Positions 17,806 to 25,526 of a DNA stretch of 64,000 bases are shown here, in pieces. The stretch is from positions 1 through 64,000 of the forward strand of contig JAAFAB010000013.1 of NCBI GenBank assembly GCA_018222585.1. Direction: 5' to 3'. The position numbers were made by a program, and so were the translations under genes. The stretch is from Paracoccaceae bacterium (GTDB taxonomy: Bacteria; Pseudomonadota; Alphaproteobacteria; Rhodobacterales; Rhodobacteraceae). The notes under the pieces are model-generated. The model searched no databases. It worked only from the letters and a program-made list of their open reading frames with translations, and had not been told where the DNA came from. The stretch's first letter is position 1. The number at the start of each line of letters is the position of its first letter.

Positions 17806-20240
17806 TCAGAAGCGCAGACCGGCGGTCAGGCTGCCCCCGGCAGCCCCGCTGTCGTCGTACTGGCCTTCGATCCGCAGGTGCCAGGGCTGGCCGGTGCTGC
17901 CCAGCTCGGCCCCGAGGATCAGCTGGGCGCTGCTGCCCCCGGTCCCGGTGGCGAAGCGCGTGCTGCCCGAACCAAGGGTCATGGTGACATCCTCGCCGTC
18001 GGTGAACAGCACGTCGAGCCCGAGGAAGGGCGTGATCACCCGGCCCGCGGCAAGCCCGTGTTCCATTCGCAGTTCGGCCGAGACATAGCCGCTGGTCACA
18101 TCGCGCGCTCCGAAGCTGGCGCCGCCGAGGCCCGACATGGTCATCTCGCCGATCCGCTGGTGCTCGATCCCGGCGCGGGCCACGACCGAAACCCCCGAGG
18201 CCGAGGGGGCCGAGGCGACCGACCCCGCCAGGCCGAGGATCTGCGTCTCGGCGCTGCCCCTGCCGCTGGCGGTCAGCGGGCTGCGCATCTCGATGGTGCC
18301 GAACCCCAGGTAGGCGATGCCGACCAGCTGCGCGCCACCCGGCAGGCCAGTGCCCCCGTGCAGCCCCAGCAGGGTGCTGTCCGAGATCAGGTCATGCCCG
18401 TCCGAAAGCGTTGCCGAGATCCGGCCGTAGGACAGGAAGACCCCGGCCCGCGCGCCATCGCGCCCCAGGCTCAGCCGGCCCGAGCCGTCGCCGTCGAAGA
18501 CCCCGACCGAGCCGGTCGCCCACCAGGCGCCATCCCCCAGGCCCTGCTCGCAGAAGGCCAGCCCGTCGCCGGTGGCATCGGGCATCGGCACCAGCGCCGA
18601 CTTGCCGAGGCCAAGGGCGTGCTCCGTCACATGGGCATCCATGCCGGCAAAGCTGTCTCGCGAGGCGACGACCAGCTTCATGTCGTCGTAGATGGCGGTG
18701 TCCGGGGCCTCGTCCATGTCGATGGTCTCGGGGTCGGAGGCAAAGTAGACGACCCCGTTCTGCACCGTCGCGCGCACGATCAGGGTGTCATCGTCCGCGC
18801 CCAGGTCGACAAGGCCCTCGATGTCCATCGAGTAGATGTCGATCTGGTCCTTGCCCGCGCCGAGTTGCAGCGCGGTGCCGTCCGTGCCGATGATCCTGCC
18901 ATGGTTCACCACCACCTGCGCCGCCGAATTCTCGATCGCCTGGGGATCCTCGTCCTCGCCGAGGGCGACGTTGATCGCCACGGCGCCGCTGATGGTGCCG
19001 TGATTGGTGATTGTCGAGACCGCGACCTCGGAGTCATCGAAGTCGATCGCGGCCTCGCCCGAAACCGGGCGGATCAGCCCGTAGTTCAGCACCGTGCCGC
19101 TGTCGAGGTCGATGGCATCCTCGTGCTGCGAGACGATGCTGCCGGTCGTGGCGTTGACGATTGTCGCCCGCTCGTCGACGTTGATCGCGTCGTGCTGGGC
19201 CCGGATGCTGCCCGAGTTGGTGATCCCGGCATCGTCGCCGGCCTCGCCCCCGTGGTCCTCGGCCTCGATCCGGCCGGTGTTGGTCAGCTCCAGACTGTCA
19301 TCCGCATAGATCCCGTTGTAGCCGCCGTCGATCAGGCCGTGATTGCGGATCACCGCGCCGCCCAGCACGTCGATGGCCGCCCGGTCGGCGATCAGCTCGC
19401 CGCCCTCGGCATTGGTCACATCGGCGTCTTCCCCGGCGTTGACCGCCCAGTAGCCCGCATCGATGGTGCCGCTGTTGGTCAGGATCAGCCCGTCTTCCGC
19501 GTCGACGCCGTCGTCTCCGGCCTCGATCCGGCCCTCGTTGGTCAGGGTCAGGTCATCCCAGGCGGAGATGCCGTCGACATCGGCGTCGATCAGCCCGGAG
19601 TTGCGCACGGTGCCGTCGTCGATGTAGATCCCGTCCTCGCCGGCGTAGATGGTCCCGTGGTTGGTGATGTCGGCCTCGTCGCCGTCGTCCTCGCCACGGA
19701 TTTAGATGCCGTACCCCTCGGTGCCGGTGATCACCGCACCGGTCTCGTTCAGCACCTTGGTCCGGTCGTATCCCCGTACGCCGTTCCGCGCGCCGGTGAT
19801 CGTGTTGCGGTTGGTCATGTCACCGTCTTCGGCGCGTTCGAGCCGTCCAGCGCATAGATCCCGTCGTTCTCGTCCGAGGTGATCGTGCCGTGGTTCGTCA
19901 GGTCCAGCCGCTCGTCCGCGCGGATCGCCTCCGACTCGGGCTCGGTGATCTCGGCCCCGGGGGCGTCGAAGCCGGTGCCGCTGCCCGAGCAGGTCACGGT
20001 GTTGTCGTCCTCAGGTGCGGCGGGTGAGCAGGCCGAAAGCGGAAGCGTGTCGGCCCGCGTCACCAGCGGCAGGGCGGCAAGAAGAGCGATGAGCGAAACG
20101 TGTGATGCAGGCCGAAGCAGGATGTGTCCCCCCGAAAGTGACGTCCGTGCAGGTCTGTGTCTGTCCCACGGGAAGGCTAGCGACCTGGCCGGAGACGCGC
20201 CAATCCCGGGGGGAGGGAAAGGCGCGCGCCCTGTTGGCAT
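17806..20240 (-). pseudogene. Autotransporter-like outer-membrane protein, disrupted
   Basis: Read from the 3' side of the minus strand, the intact 600-residue piece (17806-19608) holds beta-helix-like repeats of about 21-23 residues with a TNxGxI pattern, then an autotransporter beta-barrel of about 250 residues ending GLRF with the terminal Phe of outer-membrane proteins. The N-terminal piece (19815-20240) has a hydrophobic export segment HVSLIALLAALPLVTRA followed by the same repeats. The pieces are separated by a frameshift between about 19818 and 19860 and an in-frame TAA at 19704-19702. It was probably a surface passenger protein. It lies 106 bp after the glycosyltransferase/kinase cassette, on the same strand. 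Confidence 0.75.
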
Positions 20241-20346
20241 ACCTTGCCGAATTGTCCCATCCCCGGGCCGGGCTCAGCGGTGGATGTTCGGCGGTATCGG
20301 CATGGCAGAGACGGGATCCGGCGGCGCCGCGCGAAGCCGGAGCGCG

Positions 20347-21849
20347 TCAGTCGGGAGCGGGTTGCGCCGAGCGACGCGACGACAACGGGCGGGCGCGGAA
20401 GTCGAGCAGCCAGAAGGGCACGGCGTCATACTGGGCGTGTTCGGCCGCATCGGCGGTCCGCAGGGTCCTGCCTGGACGGGCCTCGATCCACAGCCGACGC
20501 GGCATCCGCTCGAATGCGAGACGGCCACTGAAGATGAGCCGGTGGGTGCCCTCCCGCCCGGCCAGGTCGCGCACCCGCAGGCGCTGGACATGGCCGAGAT
20601 CGGCGTTGAGCTCGAAGTCGTAGCGCCGGCGCAGGCCGTTCAGCGGCACCGCCAGCTCAAGCCGGAAGACCGAGACCGCCGCCGGCGGGCAGGGCAGGTC
20701 GATCTGGGTGACCCGGCGCGGTTCGCGCGGCGCGTCGGGGGCCAGCTTGCGGATGGACCCTCGCAGCACCGGGGGCGTGGCAAGACGGCGATCCCGGCTC
20801 TGCCGGGCGATCTGCAGCAGGTGCAGCTGCTTGACCACCCCGCGGGCATGGCGGGTCAGGGGAGTCCAGTCGCTGCGCGGCTTGGCCTGCAGCAGGGTGG
20901 CGGCGCGCTGCAGGCGGCCCATGGCGGCGGTGCGCCGGCGCAGCTCGGGCAGGAAGGGCACGTCGTGGCCGAGGCGCTCGGCGAGGAACGAGAAGGCCAC
21001 CTCGGCCTGCAGCATCAGCCCGCGCCGCTCCAGCAACTCCAGCAGCAGCGCCTCGTCCAGCGGCGGCCCCGACAGCAGCACGGCGCAGTCCACCAGCCAG
21101 TCGCTGTGAGTATGGGCGTCCAGCGCGCTGCTGTCGATGGTCATCGCCAGCCAGTGCTCGGGCGCCGGCAGCTGCACCGGGACGCCGAAGAAGTCGTGGC
21201 GTGTGGCGCCCCTCCAGATGCCTGCCTCGAGATGCTCGTCGGGCAGGGGAGAGCCGTAGCCCTGCATGTGCAGGTCGATATCGCCGAAGTGCCCGAAGTA
21301 CAGGTTGACCGAGCGCAGCTCGTCCAGCCGGGCGCGCAGGCAGGCGGGGCTTTCGCCGCTGGAGGGCACCCAGCCGGCCTGGTTGAGCAGGCGCAGGCTC
21401 TCGGCGCCGCGGGCGCGGGGGACCAGCAGGTCGATGTCATGGCTGACCCGCGCCTTCTGTGCCTCCGGGTCGCGGGCGATGCGGGCGGCGCCCTTGACCA
21501 GCATCAGCGGGATGCCTTTGGCAGCCATGCGCTCGAAGGTCGGCAGAGCCTCGCGGATCGCCATGCGCGACTTGGTCCAGAGCATCCGTTGCAGGCCCTG
21601 CAGGCGGGGATACTCGGGCAGGTCGGCTAGCTGCTTGCCGAAGCGGGCGGCGATGGCCAGCTGCAGGCGGTTCTCGCGGAAGCTCGACTCGTCGATGTCG
21701 CAGCGGGCGAACCAGTCCCGCGCCACGGCAAGCGCGTGGTCGTGGTCGGCCCCGGCGGCGGCGATCAGCAGCGTCTCCAGCTCGGCGCCGGGCCAGGCCC
21801 AGGCGGCCGAGGGGAAACGGCGGGAGGTCGTCTCTGGCGGGGTCATCAT
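20347..21849 (-). CDS. Nucleotidyltransferase-family protein (PF14907-like)
   Basis: A 500-residue protein whose middle carries the signature of the NTP_transf_5 nucleotidyltransferases: IPLMLVKGAARIA, then VSHDIDLLVPRA (metal-binding DxD) and GDIDLHMQGYG. The last 170 residues are unassigned and beta-rich. Relatives in lasso-peptide clusters act on a phosphorylated peptide together with an HPr-kinase homologue, and others occur in polysaccharide loci. This is the last gene of the five-gene cassette; its ATG overlaps the upstream glycosyltransferase stop as ATGA. Confidence 0.75.
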   Translation of the reverse strand: MMTPPETTSRRFPSAAWAWPGAELETLLIAAAGADHDHALAVARDWFARCDIDESSFRENRLQLAIAARFGKQLADLPEYPRLQGLQRMLWTKSRMAIREALPTFERMAAKGIPLMLVKGAARIARDPEAQKARVSHDIDLLVPRARGAESLRLLNQAGWVPSSGESPACLRARLDELRSVNLYFGHFGDIDLHMQGYGSPLPDEHLEAGIWRGATRHDFFGVPVQLPAPEHWLAMTIDSSALDAHTHSDWLVDCAVLLSGPPLDEALLLELLERRGLMLQAEVAFSFLAERLGHDVPFLPELRRRTAAMGRLQRAATLLQAKPRSDWTPLTRHARGVVKQLHLLQIARQSRDRRLATPPVLRGSIRKLAPDAPREPRRVTQIDLPCPPAAVSVFRLELAVPLNGLRRRYDFELNADLGHVQRLRVRDLAGREGTHRLIFSGRLAFERMPRRLWIEARPGRTLRTADAAEHAQYDAVPFWLLDFRARPLSSRRSAQPAPD

Positions 21850-22517
21850 GCGCTGTCCGCCTCGCGTTTGCGGCGCAGCGCCGCATGGGCCACATGCAGG
21901 AAGGCGCGGCGGCCGTCCTCGCCCAGGTCGTAGGTCAGGCTGCCCGGGATGATGCGGCGCAGGGCCAGGACCTCGGGCAGGGTCTCGATCTGCAGCCCCG
22001 CGGCCCGCGCCCGTGCGAACCAGTCGATCATGTCGCCGCAATGGCCGGGAGGGCTGACCACCGGGCCGGTGCGCCGGAAGGCATCGCGGTCGCAGAGCAT
22101 GGTCGAGCGGGTCGGCCCGTCCCGGTCTTCGCCGCGACCGTCATCGGGGCGGCCATGGTGGAACTGGCGCATCCGCCCGGTCTGGATCACCCCCGGCCCT
22201 GCGGCAAGGAAGAGGGGCAGCTGGCGCGCCATCTTGTGCGGCAGCCAGATATCGTCCGCATCGAGGAAGGCGAGAAGATCCTGGCGCGCGGCGGCGACCC
22301 CGGTGTTGGTGGCCACGGCGGGCCCGGCGTGGCCCTGCCGGATCACCCGCACCGGCGCCCCGAAATGCCCCGCCAGCTCTGCCGTGCCATCCTGCGAGCC
22401 GTCGTCGACCACGATCACCTCGGCGGGCGGCGCCACCTGCGACAGGACCGAGGCGAGGGCCTCCTCAAGGGTGGCGGCGGCGTTGTAGGCCGGGATGATC
22501 ACGCTGTAGCTGCGCAT
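21846..22517 (-). CDS. Family 2 glycosyltransferase
   Basis: A 223-residue GT-A fold enzyme. It opens YSVIIPAYNAAATLEEALAS, has VIVVDDGSQDGTAE (nucleotide-sugar binding) and FLDADDIWLPHKM (DxD metal site). It lacks transmembrane helices, so it is cytosolic. The sugar and acceptor are unknown. The short C-terminal half suggests simple transfer, not polymerisation. Its ATG shares one base with the stop of the upstream glycosyltransferase (TGATG), and its stop overlaps the nucleotidyltransferase start by four bases. Confidence 0.85.
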   Translation of the reverse strand: MRSYSVIIPAYNAAATLEEALASVLSQVAPPAEVIVVDDGSQDGTAELAGHFGAPVRVIRQGHAGPAVATNTGVAAARQDLLAFLDADDIWLPHKMARQLPLFLAAGPGVIQTGRMRQFHHGRPDDGRGEDRDGPTRSTMLCDRDAFRRTGPVVSPPGHCGDMIDWFARARAAGLQIETLPEVLALRRIIPGSLTYDLGEDGRRAFLHVAHAALRRKREADSA

Positions 22518-23269
22518 CAGTAGAACTCCGCTGTGGCAAGGTTCTCGCAATTGAAATCGGGTTTGACCATCCGGATGCCGGGCGTCCTGCGTCGGCGCTG
22601 CACGGATTTCAGCAGGGCGATGGCGAAGAAGCGCCGCGCCTCGTCCAGCTGCTTGGTCATGTTGCCGGGATGCCGGCGGTAGTGGATGCAGATGGTATCG
22701 GTCTGGGCGATGCGGGGCCCGGTCTCGAAGATGCGCAGCAGGTAATCCACGTCCTCCGAGAAGGCCATGCTCTCGTCGAAGAGACCGATGCGGTCGACCA
22801 GCGCCCGCCGCAGCACGGCCGAGGAGAGCTGGATGCCGATCAGTTCGACGCTGCGCGCGCCGGGGGCGGTTGCGAGGGTTTCGGGGTCGATCGCCTCGAC
22901 CATCAGCAGCCGGCCATACGTCAGGTCACAGTCCTGACCGGGGGCGAAATGGGGTTCGAGGCTGGCCAGGTAGCCGGGCGCGAAGGTGTCGTCGCTGTCG
23001 AGGAAGGTCACCAGGTCGGTATCGGGCGCCAGGTTGCGCAGCCCGGTGTTGCGTGCCGCGGTGACGCCCGCATTGTCCTGGCGGATGCAGCGCAGGCCCG
23101 GCACCTGCGCGCCCATCTCTTCGAGGTAAGCTGCCGTGCCGTCCTGCGAGCCGTCGTCGACGACCAGGATGTCGAGGGTCAGCCCGGTCTGCTGGCGCAG
23201 CACCGAGGCAAGGGCCTGGCGCAGCAGGTCGACCCGGTCATGGGTCGGGATGATGATGGTCAGCTTCAC
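22517..23269 (-). CDS. Family 2 glycosyltransferase
   Basis: A 250-residue GT-A glycosyltransferase, a second and longer member beside the next one. It begins LTIIIPTHDRVDLLRQALAS, with ILVVDDGSQDGTAAYL and FLDSDDTFAPGYL (DxD). A later AFSEDVDYLLRI segment matches the acceptor-side ED motif of GT2 enzymes. It is probably a paralogue of the downstream gene. ATG 23269 overlaps the stop of the kinase-like gene by four bases, so translation is chained. Confidence 0.86.
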   Translation of the reverse strand: MKLTIIIPTHDRVDLLRQALASVLRQQTGLTLDILVVDDGSQDGTAAYLEEMGAQVPGLRCIRQDNAGVTAARNTGLRNLAPDTDLVTFLDSDDTFAPGYLASLEPHFAPGQDCDLTYGRLLMVEAIDPETLATAPGARSVELIGIQLSSAVLRRALVDRIGLFDESMAFSEDVDYLLRIFETGPRIAQTDTICIHYRRHPGNMTKQLDEARRFFAIALLKSVQRRRRTPGIRMVKPDFNCENLATAEFY

Positions 23270-24312
23270 GTTTCCAGCTCTCCGATGAAGGTGCGCAGCG
23301 CGGAGGCGATCTCATGCGGGTCGGTGCCCAGGTCCATCCGGTAGCCCGGCAGCCCGCGCGACACGGCGGCGCAGGTGCGCGCCATCTCGGGGCGGGCGCA
23401 GGGGATCTGCGTCACCCCCGAGGGTGCCAGGGCCAGGAAGGCTTCCCGGGCGCCGATCGGATGGAAGCTGGTGCGCGCGGCATGGGTGATCCGGGGCAGT
23501 ACCAGCGCGCCGAGGCGGATCTCGGCCGGCATGGGGTGCCCGGCGATCCGTGTCAGCGGCAACAGGTACTTGCCCTGCCAGTTCAGGGCCTCGCCCCGGG
23601 TCAGCGCCTCGGGCAGCGCGGCGCGGCTGGCGCCGGCGGGGTCGATTTTCATGCAGGCGAAGGCGGCGCGGGCGCGCAGGGGACCGTCGCCGGTGAGGGC
23701 GACATAATCGTCGCCGACGCTGTCCAGACCGTGCCGCACCCCGGCCAGCACGGTGCCCGACTTGCCCGAGCCCCCCTTGCCGGCTAGCAGCACCCCGCTG
23801 CCGCCGCTGGCCAGGGTGCCGGCGTGGACCAGCCCGCCGCCCTGTTCCAGCAGCGCCCAGTGAATGAAGTTGCGCAGCGGAGAGCCGGCCTCCCACGGGG
23901 GCAGGGCCGAGGGCGCGGCGGCCAGTTGCAGCCCGCGCCCCTTGGCCCGGTCATGGATCTGCCAGAAGCCGAGGTCGTCGTAGAAATGGAAGCGATAGCG
24001 GGTGTCCTGCAGCGCCGCCTCGACCTCGCGTTCGCGAAAGTAGGTCTCTCCCCAGCGGGGCCAGAGCCCGTGCGGCAGATCCCCGGGCAACAGGTGCAGC
24101 ACCTCCAGGTCCGGCGGGGTTTCCGGCGAGGGGGCTGCATGTCCGGCGCGCAGCATCCCGACGACCGCCGCATCCGTGGTGCGGCAGCGCACCTCCAGCT
24201 CCGCCGAGCGGACCCGGGCGCTGAGCGGCAGGCGGGCCGCCAGACGGTCGAACTCGGCAAACAGCGCCCCGAAGAGGTGTTCGGCGGTGGAAATGGTCAG
24301 GGAAGCGGAAAT
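23266..24312 (-). CDS. HPr-kinase-related P-loop kinase (HprK-rel A type)
   Basis: A Ser kinase-like protein related to HPr kinase/phosphorylase. LLAGKGGSGKSGTVLAG is the Walker A loop and DSVGDDYVAL the following acidic region. Such orphan HprK relatives occur beside PqqD-like chaperones; the lasso-peptide version phosphorylates a peptide Ser. The first standard start in frame is GTG 24192 (308 aa), but clear coding sequence (FGALFAEFDRLAARLPLSAR) continues upstream with no ATG/GTG/TTG. An ATT at 24312 sits 5 bases after a perfect GGAGAG, giving 348 aa, and is chosen. Its stop overlaps the first glycosyltransferase. Confidence 0.72.
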   Translation of the reverse strand: MSASLTISTAEHLFGALFAEFDRLAARLPLSARVRSAELEVRCRTTDAAVVGMLRAGHAAPSPETPPDLEVLHLLPGDLPHGLWPRWGETYFREREVEAALQDTRYRFHFYDDLGFWQIHDRAKGRGLQLAAAPSALPPWEAGSPLRNFIHWALLEQGGGLVHAGTLASGGSGVLLAGKGGSGKSGTVLAGVRHGLDSVGDDYVALTGDGPLRARAAFACMKIDPAGASRAALPEALTRGEALNWQGKYLLPLTRIAGHPMPAEIRLGALVLPRITHAARTSFHPIGAREAFLALAPSGVTQIPCARPEMARTCAAVSRGLPGYRMDLGTDPHEIASALRTFIGELET

Positions 24313-24331
24313 CGGATCTCTCCGCGCCGGT

Positions 24332-24751
24332 CTAGAAGCCGTCCGGCCGCTTGGGCCAGCCCGCTTCGGGATCCGTGTCGTGGATCGGATCGGCGATGAT
24401 CAGGTCGGCGAGGTCATCGTAGCAGTCCACCGTGGGGCCGGGCGCCGCCCCGCGCAGCGCGGCCAGCAGGGTGTCGGGCAGCGGAACACTCTGGTCCGCC
24501 GGGGTGATCAGCCCGTGACCCCGCAGGGTCTCCACGAAGCCTGCCACCTCGTCGTCGCGTCCGGTGCCCGCCTGGATCTCGGCCAGCGCATGTCCTTCGG
24601 AAATCGCCTTCCACAGCAGGGCACCGCTTTCGTTCAACCCGAAGTACTGACCGCAGGACAGGTTGAGAATGACCATGTCACCGTCGAATTCCTCGTGAAC
24701 GATATCCGGGCCGGCTGGCTGAAACGCCCCGGCTTGCTGAATGTCCGCCAT
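24332..24751 (-). CDS. PqqD-family peptide-chaperone-like protein
   Basis: A 139-residue protein. Residues 15-80 match the PqqD fold that carries leader peptides to modifying enzymes: PDIVHEEFDGDMVILNLSCG, QYFGLNESGALLWKAI and VAGFVETLRGHGLI. A 50-residue acidic tail (YDDLADLIIADPIHDTDP) is extra to the usual 90-residue domain. No radical-SAM enzyme, lasso cyclase or leader peptidase is nearby. AGTGGAGGGACA gives a strong ribosome site. It is the first gene of the cassette and ends 19 bases before the kinase start. Confidence 0.8.
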   Translation of the reverse strand: MADIQQAGAFQPAGPDIVHEEFDGDMVILNLSCGQYFGLNESGALLWKAISEGHALAEIQAGTGRDDEVAGFVETLRGHGLITPADQSVPLPDTLLAALRGAAPGPTVDCYDDLADLIIADPIHDTDPEAGWPKRPDGF

Positions 24752-24986
24752 TGTCCCTCCACTTTTTCGGCGAGGATTAGCACCAATTGACGCTATCTAG
24801 CAACGATCTTCGCCTGACGCCCGGGTCAGCAAAGTGACGGGCGGGCAGGCGGATCGCTCTGCGGGTCAGCGTCCTGCCGTCACGATCACGCGGATCGCGG
24901 CGCGGGTCCAGAAAATCCTGTACACAGGTGCGGGATCCGCTCGGCGCGGTCAGCCGGAGGGGCCGCTAATGTCCGGGGAAGGGTGG

Positions 24987-25394
24987 TCAGCCGGTGCGCG
25001 GTCCGGCGGGGGCGGCGGCGAGCTCTTCCAGGATGGCGCAATCGGGGGCGTCGTCGCCGTGGCAGTGGCCGATCAGCACCTCCAGCTCGGTCTCCAGCGC
25101 CCGAAGCTGGCCGATCTTGTCGCGCACCGCTTCCAGGTTGCGGATCGCCAGCGCCTGCACGTCGCGGCTGGCCCGGCCCGGGTCGGCGTCGAGCTCCAGC
25201 AGGCGGCGGCATTCCTCCAGCCCGAAGCCGAGGTGGCGGGCCTGGGCCAGCATCCGCAGCCGGCTGATCGCCCGGTCGCCGAAATCGCGATAGCCGTTCT
25301 CGGCCCGGTCCGCCGAGACCAGACCGATCTCCTCGTAGTAGCGGATGGTCTTGACCGAGAGTCCGGTCCGGCGTGCGGCCTGTCCGATGTTCAT
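24987..25394 (-). CDS. cueR: CueR-type copper-responsive MerR regulator
   Basis: A 135-residue MerR-family activator. Residues 1-38 hold the winged helix (MNIGQAARRTGLSVKTIRYYEEIGLV), a long dimer helix follows, and the metal loop CHGDDAPDC near 112-120 matches the Cys pair of Cu(I)-sensing CueR, not the Hg or Zn types. It lies downstream of the copper ATPase on the same strand and has its own promoter. The expected target is the dyad promoter before the ATPase. The start ATG follows an AAGGAG site. Confidence 0.9.
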   Translation of the reverse strand: MNIGQAARRTGLSVKTIRYYEEIGLVSADRAENGYRDFGDRAISRLRMLAQARHLGFGLEECRRLLELDADPGRASRDVQALAIRNLEAVRDKIGQLRALETELEVLIGHCHGDDAPDCAILEELAAAPAGPRTG

Positions 25395-25416
25395 GGCGGG
25401 GCTCCTTTCGGGACCA

Positions 25417-25445
25417 GATAAAGGCGCCGGGCGCCCCTGGGTCAA
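25417..25445 (-). promoter_or_regulatory. Promoter of cueR
   Basis: On the minus strand TTGACC (25445-25440), a 17-base spacer and TTTATC (25422-25417) form a near-consensus promoter, with a GGCGCC palindrome in the spacer. An AAGGAG ribosome site follows before ATG 25394. Confidence 0.6.
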
Positions 25446-25526
25446 GAGAGGGCCGGGGGCGCGACGGCCCCCGGCATCAGGGGAAGGCCCGGGGCCCGTC
25501 GGTCCCCGGGATCCCGGCGTGCGGGT

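Noticed and set aside
17647-19857. 736-residue plus-strand frame over the autotransporter
   Set aside because: Antisense shadow of repetitive DNA; the minus-strand reading has an export segment, repeats and barrel.
24866-24925. 19-residue minus-strand frame just upstream of the PqqD-like gene, a possible precursor peptide
   Set aside because: GTG start without a ribosome site, no Gly-rich or core-like features, and nothing to show conservation.
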